Below are positions 24,948 to 33,898 of a stretch of 64,000 nt of DNA, piece after piece. This DNA comes from Rheinheimera sp. (GTDB lineage Bacteria; Pseudomonadota; Gammaproteobacteria; Enterobacterales; Alteromonadaceae). Positions within the stretch are counted from its first letter, which is position 1. The number at the start of each line of letters is the position of its first letter. Made by a program: the position numbers and the translations under genes. The notes beneath the pieces are model-generated. The model was not told where the DNA came from. It worked only from the letters and a program-made list of their open reading frames with translations, and ran no database searches. Location of the stretch: positions 62,001 to 126,000 of the forward strand of contig NZ_JAVBXS010000013.1 of the NCBI RefSeq assembly GCF_030824435.1, read 5' to 3'.

Positions 24948-26441
24948 TCAGGGTTGTTTTGTGGTTTGTGTAAGTTCAGATCCGGATTGCTGGGCCGGGA
25001 TCAACACCAGTTGGTCCCGGCCTTGTTTTTTCGCCTGATATAAAGCCTCATCCACCTGCTGCAACAAAAATTTTTTATCAAGCAGCAGATCCGGTACATC
25101 TGAATAAGCCCCAATGCTGATGGTACAACTGCGGCAATGCTCATCATGGTTTATTTCAGTGCTGGCTATCACACCAACAAAAGCGCGCAGCAATTTTTCC
25201 ATTGCTGAAGCTTCAGTGCCGACACTGATCAACATAAACTCTTCGCCGCCATACCGTACCAGCATGTCTTGTGGCCTTTGAAAATAACTGCGGCATAAGC
25301 TGGAAAACTGCCGTAAACAGGCATCACCATACAAATGGCCACATTCATCGTTCAGTTGTTTAAAGTGATCCAAATCCATCATCGCAACAGTCAGCGTCAG
25401 CTGCTGACGCTGGCAAAGTGCCAAAGCATCCTGCAGTTTCTGGTCAAAAAATTGTCTGTTATAAAGCCCGGTTAAAGGGTCGTGCTGGCTCAGTTGTTCA
25501 AGTTCGGCATTGGCTTTTGTCAAAGCTTTGTTCAGCCGGTTCAGTTTCAGATAAGCCCACAGCCACAATAGCCCAAGCGCCGCAGCGCCGGCCAGTACCT
25601 GCCACACCAGTTTGTAATCCACTCCCTGCTCATAACGAATACTGAACCAACGGTTGTTAATTTGTTGCTGTTGTTGCGTTGGCAAGCGCAATAACAATTT
25701 CTGCAAAATACTGCCAAGTAAAGGTTCGTCGTTGCGGCTGGCAAAAGAAAGCTCACTGTCGCCGTGCAGCCGGCCGGCAATTTTCAGGTTGTGCATTTTG
25801 TTTTGCTGCAGGCTGTAGCTGATGCTGCCCATATTGCCTAAAAAACCATACAAAATACCTTGTTGTACCGCCAGCAACCCTTCGTCGTAACTGTCGTATT
25901 GCATAATATGTAAGGCCGGATATTGGTTCTTATACAATTCGATAAAACCATAACCACGGCGCACCCCAATAGCCTGCGGCGGTAAATCAGAAAAATCAGT
26001 GAGATAAGCTTTGTCGATGCTGGTCACCAGCACAGTTGGAATATTCAGATACACAGTGCTGAAGTTTAAATAACTGCTGCGCTCAGGTGTTTTCATGGCT
26101 AAAGGCAAAAAATCACAACGACGATCTTTGGCATATTGCAGCGATTGAGCCCAGTTTTTGGTTGGCACCAGACGAAAAGACACAGGTAGTTTCTGTTGCA
26201 GCAACTGCAGATAATCGGCGCTGATACCCATATGCCGCCCTTGGGTATCGACCCCCTCAAACGGCATCCAGTCGGGATCAATACAATAACTGAGCTCGCC
26301 TTTGTGCTGAAGGTAGTTCAGCTCTGCCTGGCTAAAACCAACCTCTGACTGCCGGGCAGTGACAGTGCCTGCCAGACAGCATAACAGCACGGCAATTCCA
26401 GGCTTGCTCACAATATTGTTTGTTCTGACAGGCTGGCGCAT
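24948..26441 (-). CDS. Diguanylate cyclase with periplasmic solute-binding sensor domain
   Basis: About 497 residues from ATG 26441, chosen because it gives a clean signal peptide (PGIAVLLCCLAGTVTA); ribosome site weak, and longer frames enter the opposite gene. Domains: a SBP_bac_3 solute-binding module (about 35-270: GELSYCIDPDWMPFEGVD ... GISADYLQLLQQKL), a membrane helix (VLAGAAALGLLWLWAYLKL), then a GGDEF domain (HDPLTGLYNRQFFD, MDLDHFKQLND, RYGGEEFML near residue 400). The GGEEF motif is intact, so it should make cyclic-di-GMP. The periplasmic module suggests it senses an amino acid or similar ligand. I see no RxxD inhibitory site with certainty. Divergent from the PBP4-type gene. Confidence 0.9.
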   Translation of the reverse strand: MRQPVRTNNIVSKPGIAVLLCCLAGTVTARQSEVGFSQAELNYLQHKGELSYCIDPDWMPFEGVDTQGRHMGISADYLQLLQQKLPVSFRLVPTKNWAQSLQYAKDRRCDFLPLAMKTPERSSYLNFSTVYLNIPTVLVTSIDKAYLTDFSDLPPQAIGVRRGYGFIELYKNQYPALHIMQYDSYDEGLLAVQQGILYGFLGNMGSISYSLQQNKMHNLKIAGRLHGDSELSFASRNDEPLLGSILQKLLLRLPTQQQQQINNRWFSIRYEQGVDYKLVWQVLAGAAALGLLWLWAYLKLNRLNKALTKANAELEQLSQHDPLTGLYNRQFFDQKLQDALALCQRQQLTLTVAMMDLDHFKQLNDECGHLYGDACLRQFSSLCRSYFQRPQDMLVRYGGEEFMLISVGTEASAMEKLLRAFVGVIASTEINHDEHCRSCTISIGAYSDVPDLLLDKKFLLQQVDEALYQAKKQGRDQLVLIPAQQSGSELTQTTKQP

Positions 26442-26703
26442 AACAGCTGCATTTGTGAAGGACACTGTTACTACCATAACAGCAAGCCAGAAGGGCGCAA
26501 GTTGTGAACACAAAAAACCGGCAACACAAAAAACGACTGATTTTTTGCTGTAGTCACAACAAAAACAACAAGGCGATGAAGATGTTGTGACAACCATGGT
26601 CAAAAACTGGCAAGATAAAAACACAGCACCTTTGCCTGTGCTCTGCCTGATGAACCGCGTCAACAACCCCTTTGGCAAAATAACAACATGGCCGGGAGTG
26701 ATT

Positions 26704-28374
26704 TTGAAGATTGTTAATTATGTTGGAATGACACTGGCTGGCCTGATACTAAGCGCCTGTAGTTCAGCTCCGCTTCGCCAGCACAGTTTTTCCACACAGC
26801 TGCAACAAGCCGGCTTAACAGCAGACGAGATAAGTCTGGTGATGCAGCCACTGTTTCAGGGCAACAGCGGTTTTTATCATAGGGCCGATGCCGCTATGGC
26901 CCCTGCATCCACCATGAAACTGCTCACCAGCACTGTTGCACTTGCAACACTGGGACCAGACTGGCGTGGCAGCAGCCGTTTTTTATTGGCTCAGACTGAT
27001 TATATAGCGCTGCAACAGCAAGAATTACAACCACAGCCCTCTTTTACATTACGTCAGCCGCTGTACCTGCAAGCCGGAGCAGACGCTGATTTTAATTATG
27101 CTGAACTGTCGGCTTTATTAAGTCAGGTTCGCGCTTTAGGTGTTACTACACTTGGTGCCGGTATAGTGCTGGATCGCAGCAGCTTTTTACCAGGACGCAA
27201 CGATATCGGCCAGGCTGATTTTGATGAAGCGCCCAAAGCCCGTTATAACCATAGGCCAGACGCGCTTTATCTGGGGCAAAGCCAACAGGTGCTCAGGCTG
27301 GTCTCAGACCATAAAAATGCCAGAGCCACCTTGTTCCCCTATTGGCCGGACGTCAAGCTTGATCTGTCAGAACTGCAGCTGACACAGCATAATTGCGAGC
27401 AGGCCAAATTGTCGCAGTTAACATCAGAATTTGTTGCTGAGCAGCAATATTGGCGGTTAAAACTCAGTGGTTCTTTTCCGCAAAATTGTCAGCAACAACA
27501 AAGCTTTGAACTGATAGACCGCGATGCGGCGCTGCTGCTTAGTCTGGCACAGGAATGGCAACGCCTGGGCGGGCAAATTCACACTGAAACTGCAGTGCCG
27601 ACTGAACTGCACAAAGCTGCCCATCGCAGCGCCCACTGTTGCCATCTGCCAATACAACACAAAAGTAGCGCTGCAGTTTTATTGCCATCCGTCCCCAATA
27701 CCAACTGGTTACAAACCGCAGTCACGCCACCAGACGCAGTGCCGGTCGCAACTCACTTAAGCCGGCCTTTGGGCGAGTTAGTGTTAAGAGTCAATAAATC
27801 TTCCGACAATGCATTGACCCGGTTATTGTATTTAACTTTGGGCGCTGAGCATGCTGCCAGCCTTCGCACCACTAATGTTTTGGCAAACCAACACCAGTTG
27901 TCGCCTGATGGCTCCGGACTTATCCCAGGCAAAGCGCCTGAGCTCACCCCAACAGCACAAATGGCAGAGCAAAAAATAAGACACTGGCTGACGCAACAGG
28001 GCATCAACCAGCAACAGTTGGTGCTGGAGAATGGCTCTGGTTTATCCCGTAGTGAACGAATATCTGCGTTGTTTTTGACACAACTGCTGTCTCACGTCTG
28101 GCAAGCAGATTATGGCCCTGAGCTGATAGCCAGCCTGCCACTTGCCGGTATTGACGGCACTTTAAAAAATCGTTTCAGACAAGGCGCAGCTTATAAAAAA
28201 GCCAGGTTAAAAACCGGCACTTTAAAAGATGTCACTGCGCTGGCAGGTTATGTTTATGACGGTCGTCACAGACCCTGGATTTTTGTCGCTGTCGTTAACA
28301 GTCCCAAAGCAGCAACAGCAGGCAAAACTTTGTTAAATCAACTGGTGGAACAACTGGCGCAATATCAGCAATAA
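26704..28374 (+). CDS. dacB: D-alanyl-D-alanine carboxypeptidase/endopeptidase, PBP4 type (lipoprotein)
   Basis: 556 residues from a TTG start at 26704, preceded by GGGAG five nt upstream. This start gives an exact lipoprotein signal MKIVNYVGMTLAGLILSAC (Cys19). Longer starts (26587) would place about 40 residues in front of it. Class C penicillin-binding protein motifs are complete: SxxK at Ser69 (ASTMK), SDN at 367-369 and KTG at 503-505 (LKTGTLKDVTALAGY). It cuts D-Ala-D-Ala tails or cross-links of peptidoglycan in the periplasm. Family members are usually soluble, so anchoring to the outer membrane as a lipoprotein is a variation. Confidence 0.9.
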   Translation: MKIVNYVGMTLAGLILSACSSAPLRQHSFSTQLQQAGLTADEISLVMQPLFQGNSGFYHRADAAMAPASTMKLLTSTVALATLGPDWRGSSRFLLAQTDYIALQQQELQPQPSFTLRQPLYLQAGADADFNYAELSALLSQVRALGVTTLGAGIVLDRSSFLPGRNDIGQADFDEAPKARYNHRPDALYLGQSQQVLRLVSDHKNARATLFPYWPDVKLDLSELQLTQHNCEQAKLSQLTSEFVAEQQYWRLKLSGSFPQNCQQQQSFELIDRDAALLLSLAQEWQRLGGQIHTETAVPTELHKAAHRSAHCCHLPIQHKSSAAVLLPSVPNTNWLQTAVTPPDAVPVATHLSRPLGELVLRVNKSSDNALTRLLYLTLGAEHAASLRTTNVLANQHQLSPDGSGLIPGKAPELTPTAQMAEQKIRHWLTQQGINQQQLVLENGSGLSRSERISALFLTQLLSHVWQADYGPELIASLPLAGIDGTLKNRFRQGAAYKKARLKTGTLKDVTALAGYVYDGRHRPWIFVAVVNSPKAATAGKTLLNQLVEQLAQYQQ

Positions 28375-28457
28375 CCCTGAGCAAAACATCACAAGCGCTT
28401 CCAGGGAGAAGGCATGGTGAATAAACGCAGAACGCGGCAAAGCGCAGTAACAGCTCT

Positions 28458-29417
28458 TTAGTTGTGTTGCCACTCTGCCCCAAGCTGCGCCAACCATTGC
28501 CGCTGCCTGATGGCTTTTGCCTGAATGTACTGCAGATCACGTTGTACAAAACGCACCAGGCTGCCGGGCCGGCATTGTGCCAAAGCATTCAGGCTTAAGC
28601 GGCTGACTGTACCAGGTTTGGCGTAACCCCCTATGGTCTGATGATCATTGAGCATTACCATAGGTTGCCCGTCATTGCTGATTTGAATCGCACCACAACA
28701 GATCCCCTCCGAATACATCTGCGCTGGCGTCTTCACTTTAATTTTGCCCCCACTGAGCCGGCAGCCCATACGATCTGATTGTTTTGTCAGGCGAAATAAC
28801 TGTTGGTTCAACCGGTGAATAGCATCTTCACTAAACCAGTCAAATTGCGCCGCCGGCAACCAATCAAGCTGGGTCACAGCACGGAAATGGGGTTGTTGCT
28901 GGTAAGGCAAAGAACGTAATGGCAAGGTGTCGCAGGGATTAACCGCCAACCAGTCGCCGTCAGCCAGCGCCTGGCCATTCAGCCCACCTATGCCTTCACG
29001 CAGCACAGTGGAGACACTGCCAAGGGTGGTGGGTACTAAAAAGCCGCCAGCAACAGCCAGATAACAACGTAAACCCGCTCTGGCGTAACCGATTTCAATT
29101 AAATCACCGGATTTTATCTTGATAGTGCAGTAACGCGGTACCGCCTTGCCGTTGTGTAAAAAAGGCATCTGGGCGCCGGTGAGCGCCACATAAGTATCGG
29201 CCTGAGCCCTTAAACTGACACCACCTACACCAATCTCCAGTAAAGGTGCGCCGGCGGCATTGCCAAGCAGCATATTGGCCAGCATGGCCGACTGTTGATC
29301 ACAAGCGCCACCTTCGGTAAGGCCCAGACTTGCCACGCCAAATCGACCTAAATCCTGCAATTGGCAAAGGGCATGGCTGCGCAGCAGGTAAAAACCACCC
29401 TGTTTTAATCCGTCCAT
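28458..29417 (-). CDS. pxpC: 5-oxoprolinase subunit C (biotin-dependent carboxyltransferase family)
   Basis: 319 residues of the KipA/PxpC family: ALCQLQDLGRFGVASLGLTEGGACDQQSAMLANMLLGN at the N-terminus, YVALTGAQMPFLHNGKAVPRY, and GYARAGLRCYLAVAGGF, all typical. With PxpA and PxpB it forms an ATP-dependent 5-oxoprolinase converting pyroglutamate to glutamate. Its start overlaps the pxpB stop by 13 bp. No pxpA (LamB/YcsF family) lies beside the pair here, so it is elsewhere or absent. Confidence 0.9.
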   Translation of the reverse strand: MDGLKQGGFYLLRSHALCQLQDLGRFGVASLGLTEGGACDQQSAMLANMLLGNAAGAPLLEIGVGGVSLRAQADTYVALTGAQMPFLHNGKAVPRYCTIKIKSGDLIEIGYARAGLRCYLAVAGGFLVPTTLGSVSTVLREGIGGLNGQALADGDWLAVNPCDTLPLRSLPYQQQPHFRAVTQLDWLPAAQFDWFSEDAIHRLNQQLFRLTKQSDRMGCRLSGGKIKVKTPAQMYSEGICCGAIQISNDGQPMVMLNDHQTIGGYAKPGTVSRLSLNALAQCRPGSLVRFVQRDLQYIQAKAIRQRQWLAQLGAEWQHN

Positions 29418-30115
29418 AACTGGCCCCCAAGCCGGATAAACTCATTGCGTTCTATCGGCACAAACTGTACTTCATCACCAACAGCAACCGGCATCAATGG
29501 TGAAGCTGTTGGGTCAAATAACGGCAGCGGACAATTGCCAATGATATTCCAGCCGCCCGGCGAACTGGCCGGATACACTGCCGTTTGCCGGTCGGCAATG
29601 CCTACTGAGCCGGCATGCACCTGCTGCCGGGGTGTGCTGAGTCTTGGTGTATAAATTTGTTCAGGGACAAAACCTAAATAAGCAAAACCCGGCGCAAAAC
29701 CTATGGCATACACCAGATACGCAGTGCTGTGATGGAGTTCAATCAGGCGTTTTTGGCTCAGCTGATGTAAAGCCGCCACCCGCGCCAGATCAGGGCCACT
29801 GTCTTTACCATAATACACCGGTAGTTCAACCTTTTTTCCGGCAAGTTCTGCCGGAGGCTGTTGCAACAGCCTCCGGCAGATGGCTTTGAGTTCACGGCAC
29901 AGCGGCTCAAAGGCAAAAGATTCAGCTTCAAAAATCAATAACAATGATAAATAAGCGGGCACTACATCCCGTAAATGGTGGCCATAATGCTGTTTTAGCT
30001 GATGCTCCAGCTGCACCAGCATTGCCAGCGCAGCCGGTGAAGGCTCACGCGCGATATCAAGGTAAAGTGCATGCTCGGAGGCAAGCCGGATTGACAACAG
30101 AGGTTCATTTGACAT
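29405..30115 (-). CDS. pxpB: 5-oxoprolinase subunit B (KipI family)
   Basis: 236 residues of the KipI/PxpB (allophanate hydrolase subunit 1) family. Visible are LSIRLASEHALYLDIAREPSPA at the N-terminus, PVYYGKDSGPDLARVAAL, and the signature AIGFAPGFAYLGFVPEQIYTPRLSTPRQQVHAGSVGIADRQTAVYPASSPGGWNIIG. It partners the downstream PxpC in pyroglutamate cleavage. ATG 30115 opens a two-gene operon. Confidence 0.9.
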   Translation of the reverse strand: MSNEPLLSIRLASEHALYLDIAREPSPAALAMLVQLEHQLKQHYGHHLRDVVPAYLSLLLIFEAESFAFEPLCRELKAICRRLLQQPPAELAGKKVELPVYYGKDSGPDLARVAALHQLSQKRLIELHHSTAYLVYAIGFAPGFAYLGFVPEQIYTPRLSTPRQQVHAGSVGIADRQTAVYPASSPGGWNIIGNCPLPLFDPTASPLMPVAVGDEVQFVPIERNEFIRLGGQLWTD

Positions 30116-30349
30116 CGGTTCGGGCCCAAAGCAAAAGGAGAAAACTATATCGCCATAAAACGTAATAAATTACAACCAGATAGCCCAGGATAGCAGCATA
30201 GAAGCAACCATGACTTTTATGTTATCTTTCGCCTTTCACCAGCAGCTTCCGCCTGACAGTGCAGCAACATCTTGTTGTGAAGTGGCTGATTTGGCTCGCC
30301 GGTTGTTATTGCCAAAGTCTGTATTACAGGCTGTATCACAGGTTGTTTT

Positions 30350-31309
30350 ATGTTCCGACAAAAATTGCCCTACAGAGTTCGCGACATCTTCCAGCACACA
30401 GTTTGCATTGGCCTGGTGTGGTTGCTTGCCGCTTGCTCCAGTGCACTTTCGCCGGTAAAACTGCAAATTCAGCCTTACCCTTCAGCAAATCAGAATCACA
30501 GAGTGCGTTTTGTGGTGTTGCATTACACCGCCGGTAACTGGCAACAATCTTTGCAGATTTTAACTGAAAAATCCGCCCACCCTGTCAGCAGCCATTATTT
30601 GATCCCTGAGTCTTTTGACGACACTTACCCTGAGCGGGAACTGAAGGTATATCAATTGGTGGATGAGTCTGAACGCGCCTGGCACGCCGGCGAAAGTCAG
30701 TTTGAAGACAGGCACAACCTGAACGATCAATCCATTGGCATTGAACTGGTGAATACCGGCCATTGTGATAATGCAAACACAAAAACCTTGCCCCTTGTGC
30801 CCTCTACGGCCAGGCCAAACTTATGTCTGACACCCGATTTTGACGCCAGGCAAATGCAATTGCTGGCATTGCTGCTCAAAGACATTCTAAAACGTTACCC
30901 CGACATCAGCCCAACCCGTATTCTGGCGCACAGCGATATTTCGCCAGCTAAAAAACAGGACCCTGGTGCCCGTTTTCCCTGGCAGTGGCTGGCTCGTCAG
31001 GGTATAGGCGCCTGGTATGACAACGCTCAGGTGCAACATTATTACCAACAGCCGGTGCTGACCGGCGGTATCAGTCAGCTGCAACAGGCGCTCCAGCTTT
31101 ATGGTTATGCCATCAGGGTTACAGGCGAACATGACGACCAGAGCAGGTTGTACTTCAGTGCTTTTCAGCGCCATTTTGTGCCTGAACAGATCACAGGTCT
31201 GCCTGATGATAAAAGCATTGCAGTGTTATCGGCCTTACTGGCAAAGTATCGGCCTGCTGAGCTCCACAAATTATTACAACAACAGCAACAGGTTCAAAAA
31301 CAACAATAA
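30350..31309 (+). CDS. N-acetylmuramoyl-L-alanine amidase, AmiD-like lipoprotein
   Basis: 319 residues. The lipobox VWLLAAC places the lipidated Cys at residue 29. The Amidase_2 domain follows, with zinc ligands in VLHYTAGNW (His), LAHSDISPAKKQDPGARFPWQWL (His, Asp). The C-terminal part (QLQQALQLYGYAIRVTGEHDDQSRLYFSAFQRHF) resembles a PG_binding_1 repeat, then comes a Gln-rich tail. It trims the amide bond between MurNAc and L-Ala, probably from the outer-membrane inner face, as E. coli AmiD does. Single gene; ATG 30350 has no strong ribosome site visible. Confidence 0.9.
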   Translation: MFRQKLPYRVRDIFQHTVCIGLVWLLAACSSALSPVKLQIQPYPSANQNHRVRFVVLHYTAGNWQQSLQILTEKSAHPVSSHYLIPESFDDTYPERELKVYQLVDESERAWHAGESQFEDRHNLNDQSIGIELVNTGHCDNANTKTLPLVPSTARPNLCLTPDFDARQMQLLALLLKDILKRYPDISPTRILAHSDISPAKKQDPGARFPWQWLARQGIGAWYDNAQVQHYYQQPVLTGGISQLQQALQLYGYAIRVTGEHDDQSRLYFSAFQRHFVPEQITGLPDDKSIAVLSALLAKYRPAELHKLLQQQQQVQKQQ

Positions 31310-31343
31310 ATAACAACTATAAATAACAACAAAGAGGTGCATT

Positions 31344-32747
31344 TTGTCTGATTGGCTAACGCTGCTGCCCGCGCTGGTGGCTTTGATTGTGGTGCTTTGG
31401 AAAAAAGAAGTGATAGTGGCGCTGTTGGTGTCGTTATTTTGCGCCGAATTGTTGTTATTAAGCCAACAAGGTGAGTCTTTGTTGGGCGCAGCGGCTTTGG
31501 GTGGCCTGAATACCTTTGAAGCCCTGATCAAAGTGATGTCTGACCCCGGCAATGCCCGTTTGTTATTGTTTGCGCTGTTGGTCGGTGCCTTAATGGCTTA
31601 TATGCGTTACTCCGGCGGTGTAAACGCGCTGGTGGTGCGTTTAGTGGCGCGTGGTATTGCCAAAAACGCCCGGCAAAGTAAGTTGTTGGCGTTTTTTACC
31701 GGTGTGGTGATTTTTATCGAGTCCAATTTGTCGGTACTCACAGCCGGTATTTTGTCCCGCGGTTTGTTTGATAAATTTAAAATCAGCAGAGCCGAACTTG
31801 CTTATATTATCGACAGCACCAGCGCGCCCATTTGTATTCTGATTTTACTCAATGGTTGGGGCGCTTATGTGCTGGGTTTGCTTGGTAGTTATCAGCTACC
31901 GGAAAACCCGGTGTCCATTTTGATGCAAACCATTGCTTTTAACTTCTACCCGCTTTTTACCTTAGCGCTGGTGCTTTTTACTATTATCACCGGCCGTCAT
32001 TTTGGCCCGATGAAAACCGCCTGGCAGCGCCAGCAAAGTTTGCACAGTGCCACCACTGATCTTGTGGCTGAGCAGGATGTCATTGAAGGCAAAGCCCGTT
32101 ACATGCTGCTGCCGCTATTAACCATGATTGTTTCTATGGTCGGTTTTATGTACTGGACAGGTCAAGGCGATTTGGCAGCAGGCTCTGGCTCAAAATCTGT
32201 GTTGTACGCCACTGCCCTTGCCTGTTTAGTCGCTTATGCCCTGCTGCGTTTTGACAACAAATTCAGCCATCAGCAGTTGGTGGATATTGGTTATAAAGGC
32301 ATGAGTGAGCTGTTGTCTTTAACCACTATTTTGTTATTGGCCATTGCGCTTGGCGCCAGTTTAAAAACTTTGGGCACTGGTACTTTTATTGCCGGTTTAG
32401 TGGCAAGTTCAATGCCGCTGTTTTTAATTCCGGCCATGATGTTTTTAGCCGGTGCGTTAATTTCCTTTACCACAGGCACTTCCTGGGGCACTTTTGCCAT
32501 TCTTATTCCTATTGGCATGCCTTTGGTGCTGGAGCTGAATTTACCACCAGCCCTGGTGCTGGCGGCTATTTTGGGAGGTGGTGTCTTTGGCGACCACTGC
32601 TCGCCTATTTCTGATACCACAGCTGTGAGCTCAGTGGCGGCTGGCAGTGATTTACTTGAGCATGTGCGCACTCAAATGCCTTATGCCGTGTTGTGTGCTG
32701 TGGCGAGTTTTATCGCGTATCTGCTGTGTGGCTGGTGGATGATTTAA
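31344..32747 (+). CDS. Na+/H+ antiporter, NhaC family
   Basis: 467 residues with about 11-12 membrane segments. It has the NhaC/MleN-type blocks GVVIFIESNLSVLTAGILSRGLFDKFKISRAELAYIIDSTSAPICI and FTTGTSWGTFAILIPIGMPL ... ILGGGVFGDHCSPISDTTAVSSVAAG. Proteins of this group exchange sodium for protons or for small carboxylic acids, and the substrate cannot be told here. The start is TTG 31344, with AGAGG about 6 nt upstream; no ATG is near. The terminator at 32821-32848 follows. Confidence 0.88.
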   Translation: MSDWLTLLPALVALIVVLWKKEVIVALLVSLFCAELLLLSQQGESLLGAAALGGLNTFEALIKVMSDPGNARLLLFALLVGALMAYMRYSGGVNALVVRLVARGIAKNARQSKLLAFFTGVVIFIESNLSVLTAGILSRGLFDKFKISRAELAYIIDSTSAPICILILLNGWGAYVLGLLGSYQLPENPVSILMQTIAFNFYPLFTLALVLFTIITGRHFGPMKTAWQRQQSLHSATTDLVAEQDVIEGKARYMLLPLLTMIVSMVGFMYWTGQGDLAAGSGSKSVLYATALACLVAYALLRFDNKFSHQQLVDIGYKGMSELLSLTTILLLAIALGASLKTLGTGTFIAGLVASSMPLFLIPAMMFLAGALISFTTGTSWGTFAILIPIGMPLVLELNLPPALVLAAILGGGVFGDHCSPISDTTAVSSVAAGSDLLEHVRTQMPYAVLCAVASFIAYLLCGWWMI

Positions 32748-32820
32748 GCTGGTGCTGCAGGACCTGGTTGTAGAGCGCAGATGCGAGCACAGATGCAAAC
32801 ATAGAAAAATATGCAGACAA

Positions 32821-32848
32821 AAAAACCGTGAATAAATCACGGTTTTTT
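32821..32848. terminator. Bidirectional intrinsic terminator
   Basis: AAAAACCGTG / CACGGTTTTTT arms around a 7-nt loop, with T-runs on both strands. It lies between the antiporter (stop 32747) and the convergent ADP-ribosylglycohydrolase-like gene (stop 32871). Confidence 0.9.
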
Positions 32849-32870
32849 GTTTTTAAGTGTGTCAGAAAAA

Positions 32871-33848
32871 TTAAACCAGCTCAGCTGGTGTTAATAAAAT
32901 CAGCTGTTTAGCAAGCTCCAGCGCATCAACAGGCCACATAACTTCTGGCCTTGGCTGGTCAACCCCTGTTACCCCTTCCTGCGGTTTACACTGGGTTATA
33001 GTGTGCAGCCAGTCCGGGTCAATTTTATCTATACCTTGCACTGCGCCCACTAATGCCGCAGCTATCAGCGCATTACTGCCGGTATCGCCGCCCTGACGCA
33101 CAGTGTCGACTATCGCCTCCCCCACAGATTTTGCATACAGCAGCTGCCAAATAGCATTGTGAAAAGCACAAAGTGCAGGCATAGCCGGGTTTTCATAATT
33201 GGCAGGTGGCATAAAAAGCGCTTGTTCTATGGTCTGACGCAGCGAAAATTCTACTTTTAAATCCCGCGCCCACTGCTGTAAATCCTGATACAAAGTTTCA
33301 GCGTCTGCACCTGTGTCTATGGCTTTGGCCAGCAGCATGGCGTAAAGCGCACTGATTTGCTGACATACAATGGCAGCTTGGGTAAGGGCTGTGTCGGCCA
33401 TAGCCCAGGCTGCTATTTGTGGCAACGAAAAGTGCACGCCCATCATGGCAATGGGCAACTGCCGGCCAAGTGCTGCCAGGCCAAAATCCTGCTCAGAAGC
33501 GCCAACAGTCAGCGCCTGTTGCAAAGAAGCAGAAATCGCAAAAGGCTGGCTTTGTAACCAATATTGATAAGCTGAAGCGGCGTCCGCTTGTTGGTAACAA
33601 CGGCAAAATGCCAACATCCGGCATAACAACAACACCAGCTCACCTTCTTCAGTCGGTTGACCGGCTAAGGTATGCCAGGGACCTTCACTGAGTGTCAACA
33701 AAGTCGCAGCACCAAGGCGGTTGCGCTCGTCTTTGCTTAAAAACTCCGCCTGCACCCCCAAAGCATCAGCTGCCAATAAGGCCACCAGCGCGCCCTGGGC
33801 ACGACCAATTTGTTGCTGTTGCATTGGTGTGCTGTCGCTGCTGTTCAT
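32871..33848 (-). CDS. ADP-ribosylglycohydrolase-like protein with altered metal motifs
   Basis: 325 residues of the DraG/ARH-like fold: RAQGALVALLAADALGVQAEF at the start, then PWHTLAGQPTEEGELVLLLCRML, AYQYWLQSQPFAISASLQ and RQGGDTGSNALIAAALVGAV near the C-terminus. The family usually has TDDT/TDDS and GGDTDT as Mg-binding motifs. Here these are TEEG (66-69) and GGDTGS (253-258), so at least three ligands are changed. It may have lost ADP-ribose hydrolysis or bind metal differently. Single gene with ATG 33848; AGTG-rich leader but no strong ribosome site seen. No ADP-ribosyltransferase or toxin partner adjoins it. Confidence 0.8.
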   Translation of the reverse strand: MNSSDSTPMQQQQIGRAQGALVALLAADALGVQAEFLSKDERNRLGAATLLTLSEGPWHTLAGQPTEEGELVLLLCRMLAFCRCYQQADAASAYQYWLQSQPFAISASLQQALTVGASEQDFGLAALGRQLPIAMMGVHFSLPQIAAWAMADTALTQAAIVCQQISALYAMLLAKAIDTGADAETLYQDLQQWARDLKVEFSLRQTIEQALFMPPANYENPAMPALCAFHNAIWQLLYAKSVGEAIVDTVRQGGDTGSNALIAAALVGAVQGIDKIDPDWLHTITQCKPQEGVTGVDQPRPEVMWPVDALELAKQLILLTPAELV

Positions 33849-33898
33849 TTGACACTCCGTTGAAAAATTAGACTGGTCTAGCTTACTTAAGATATTGA

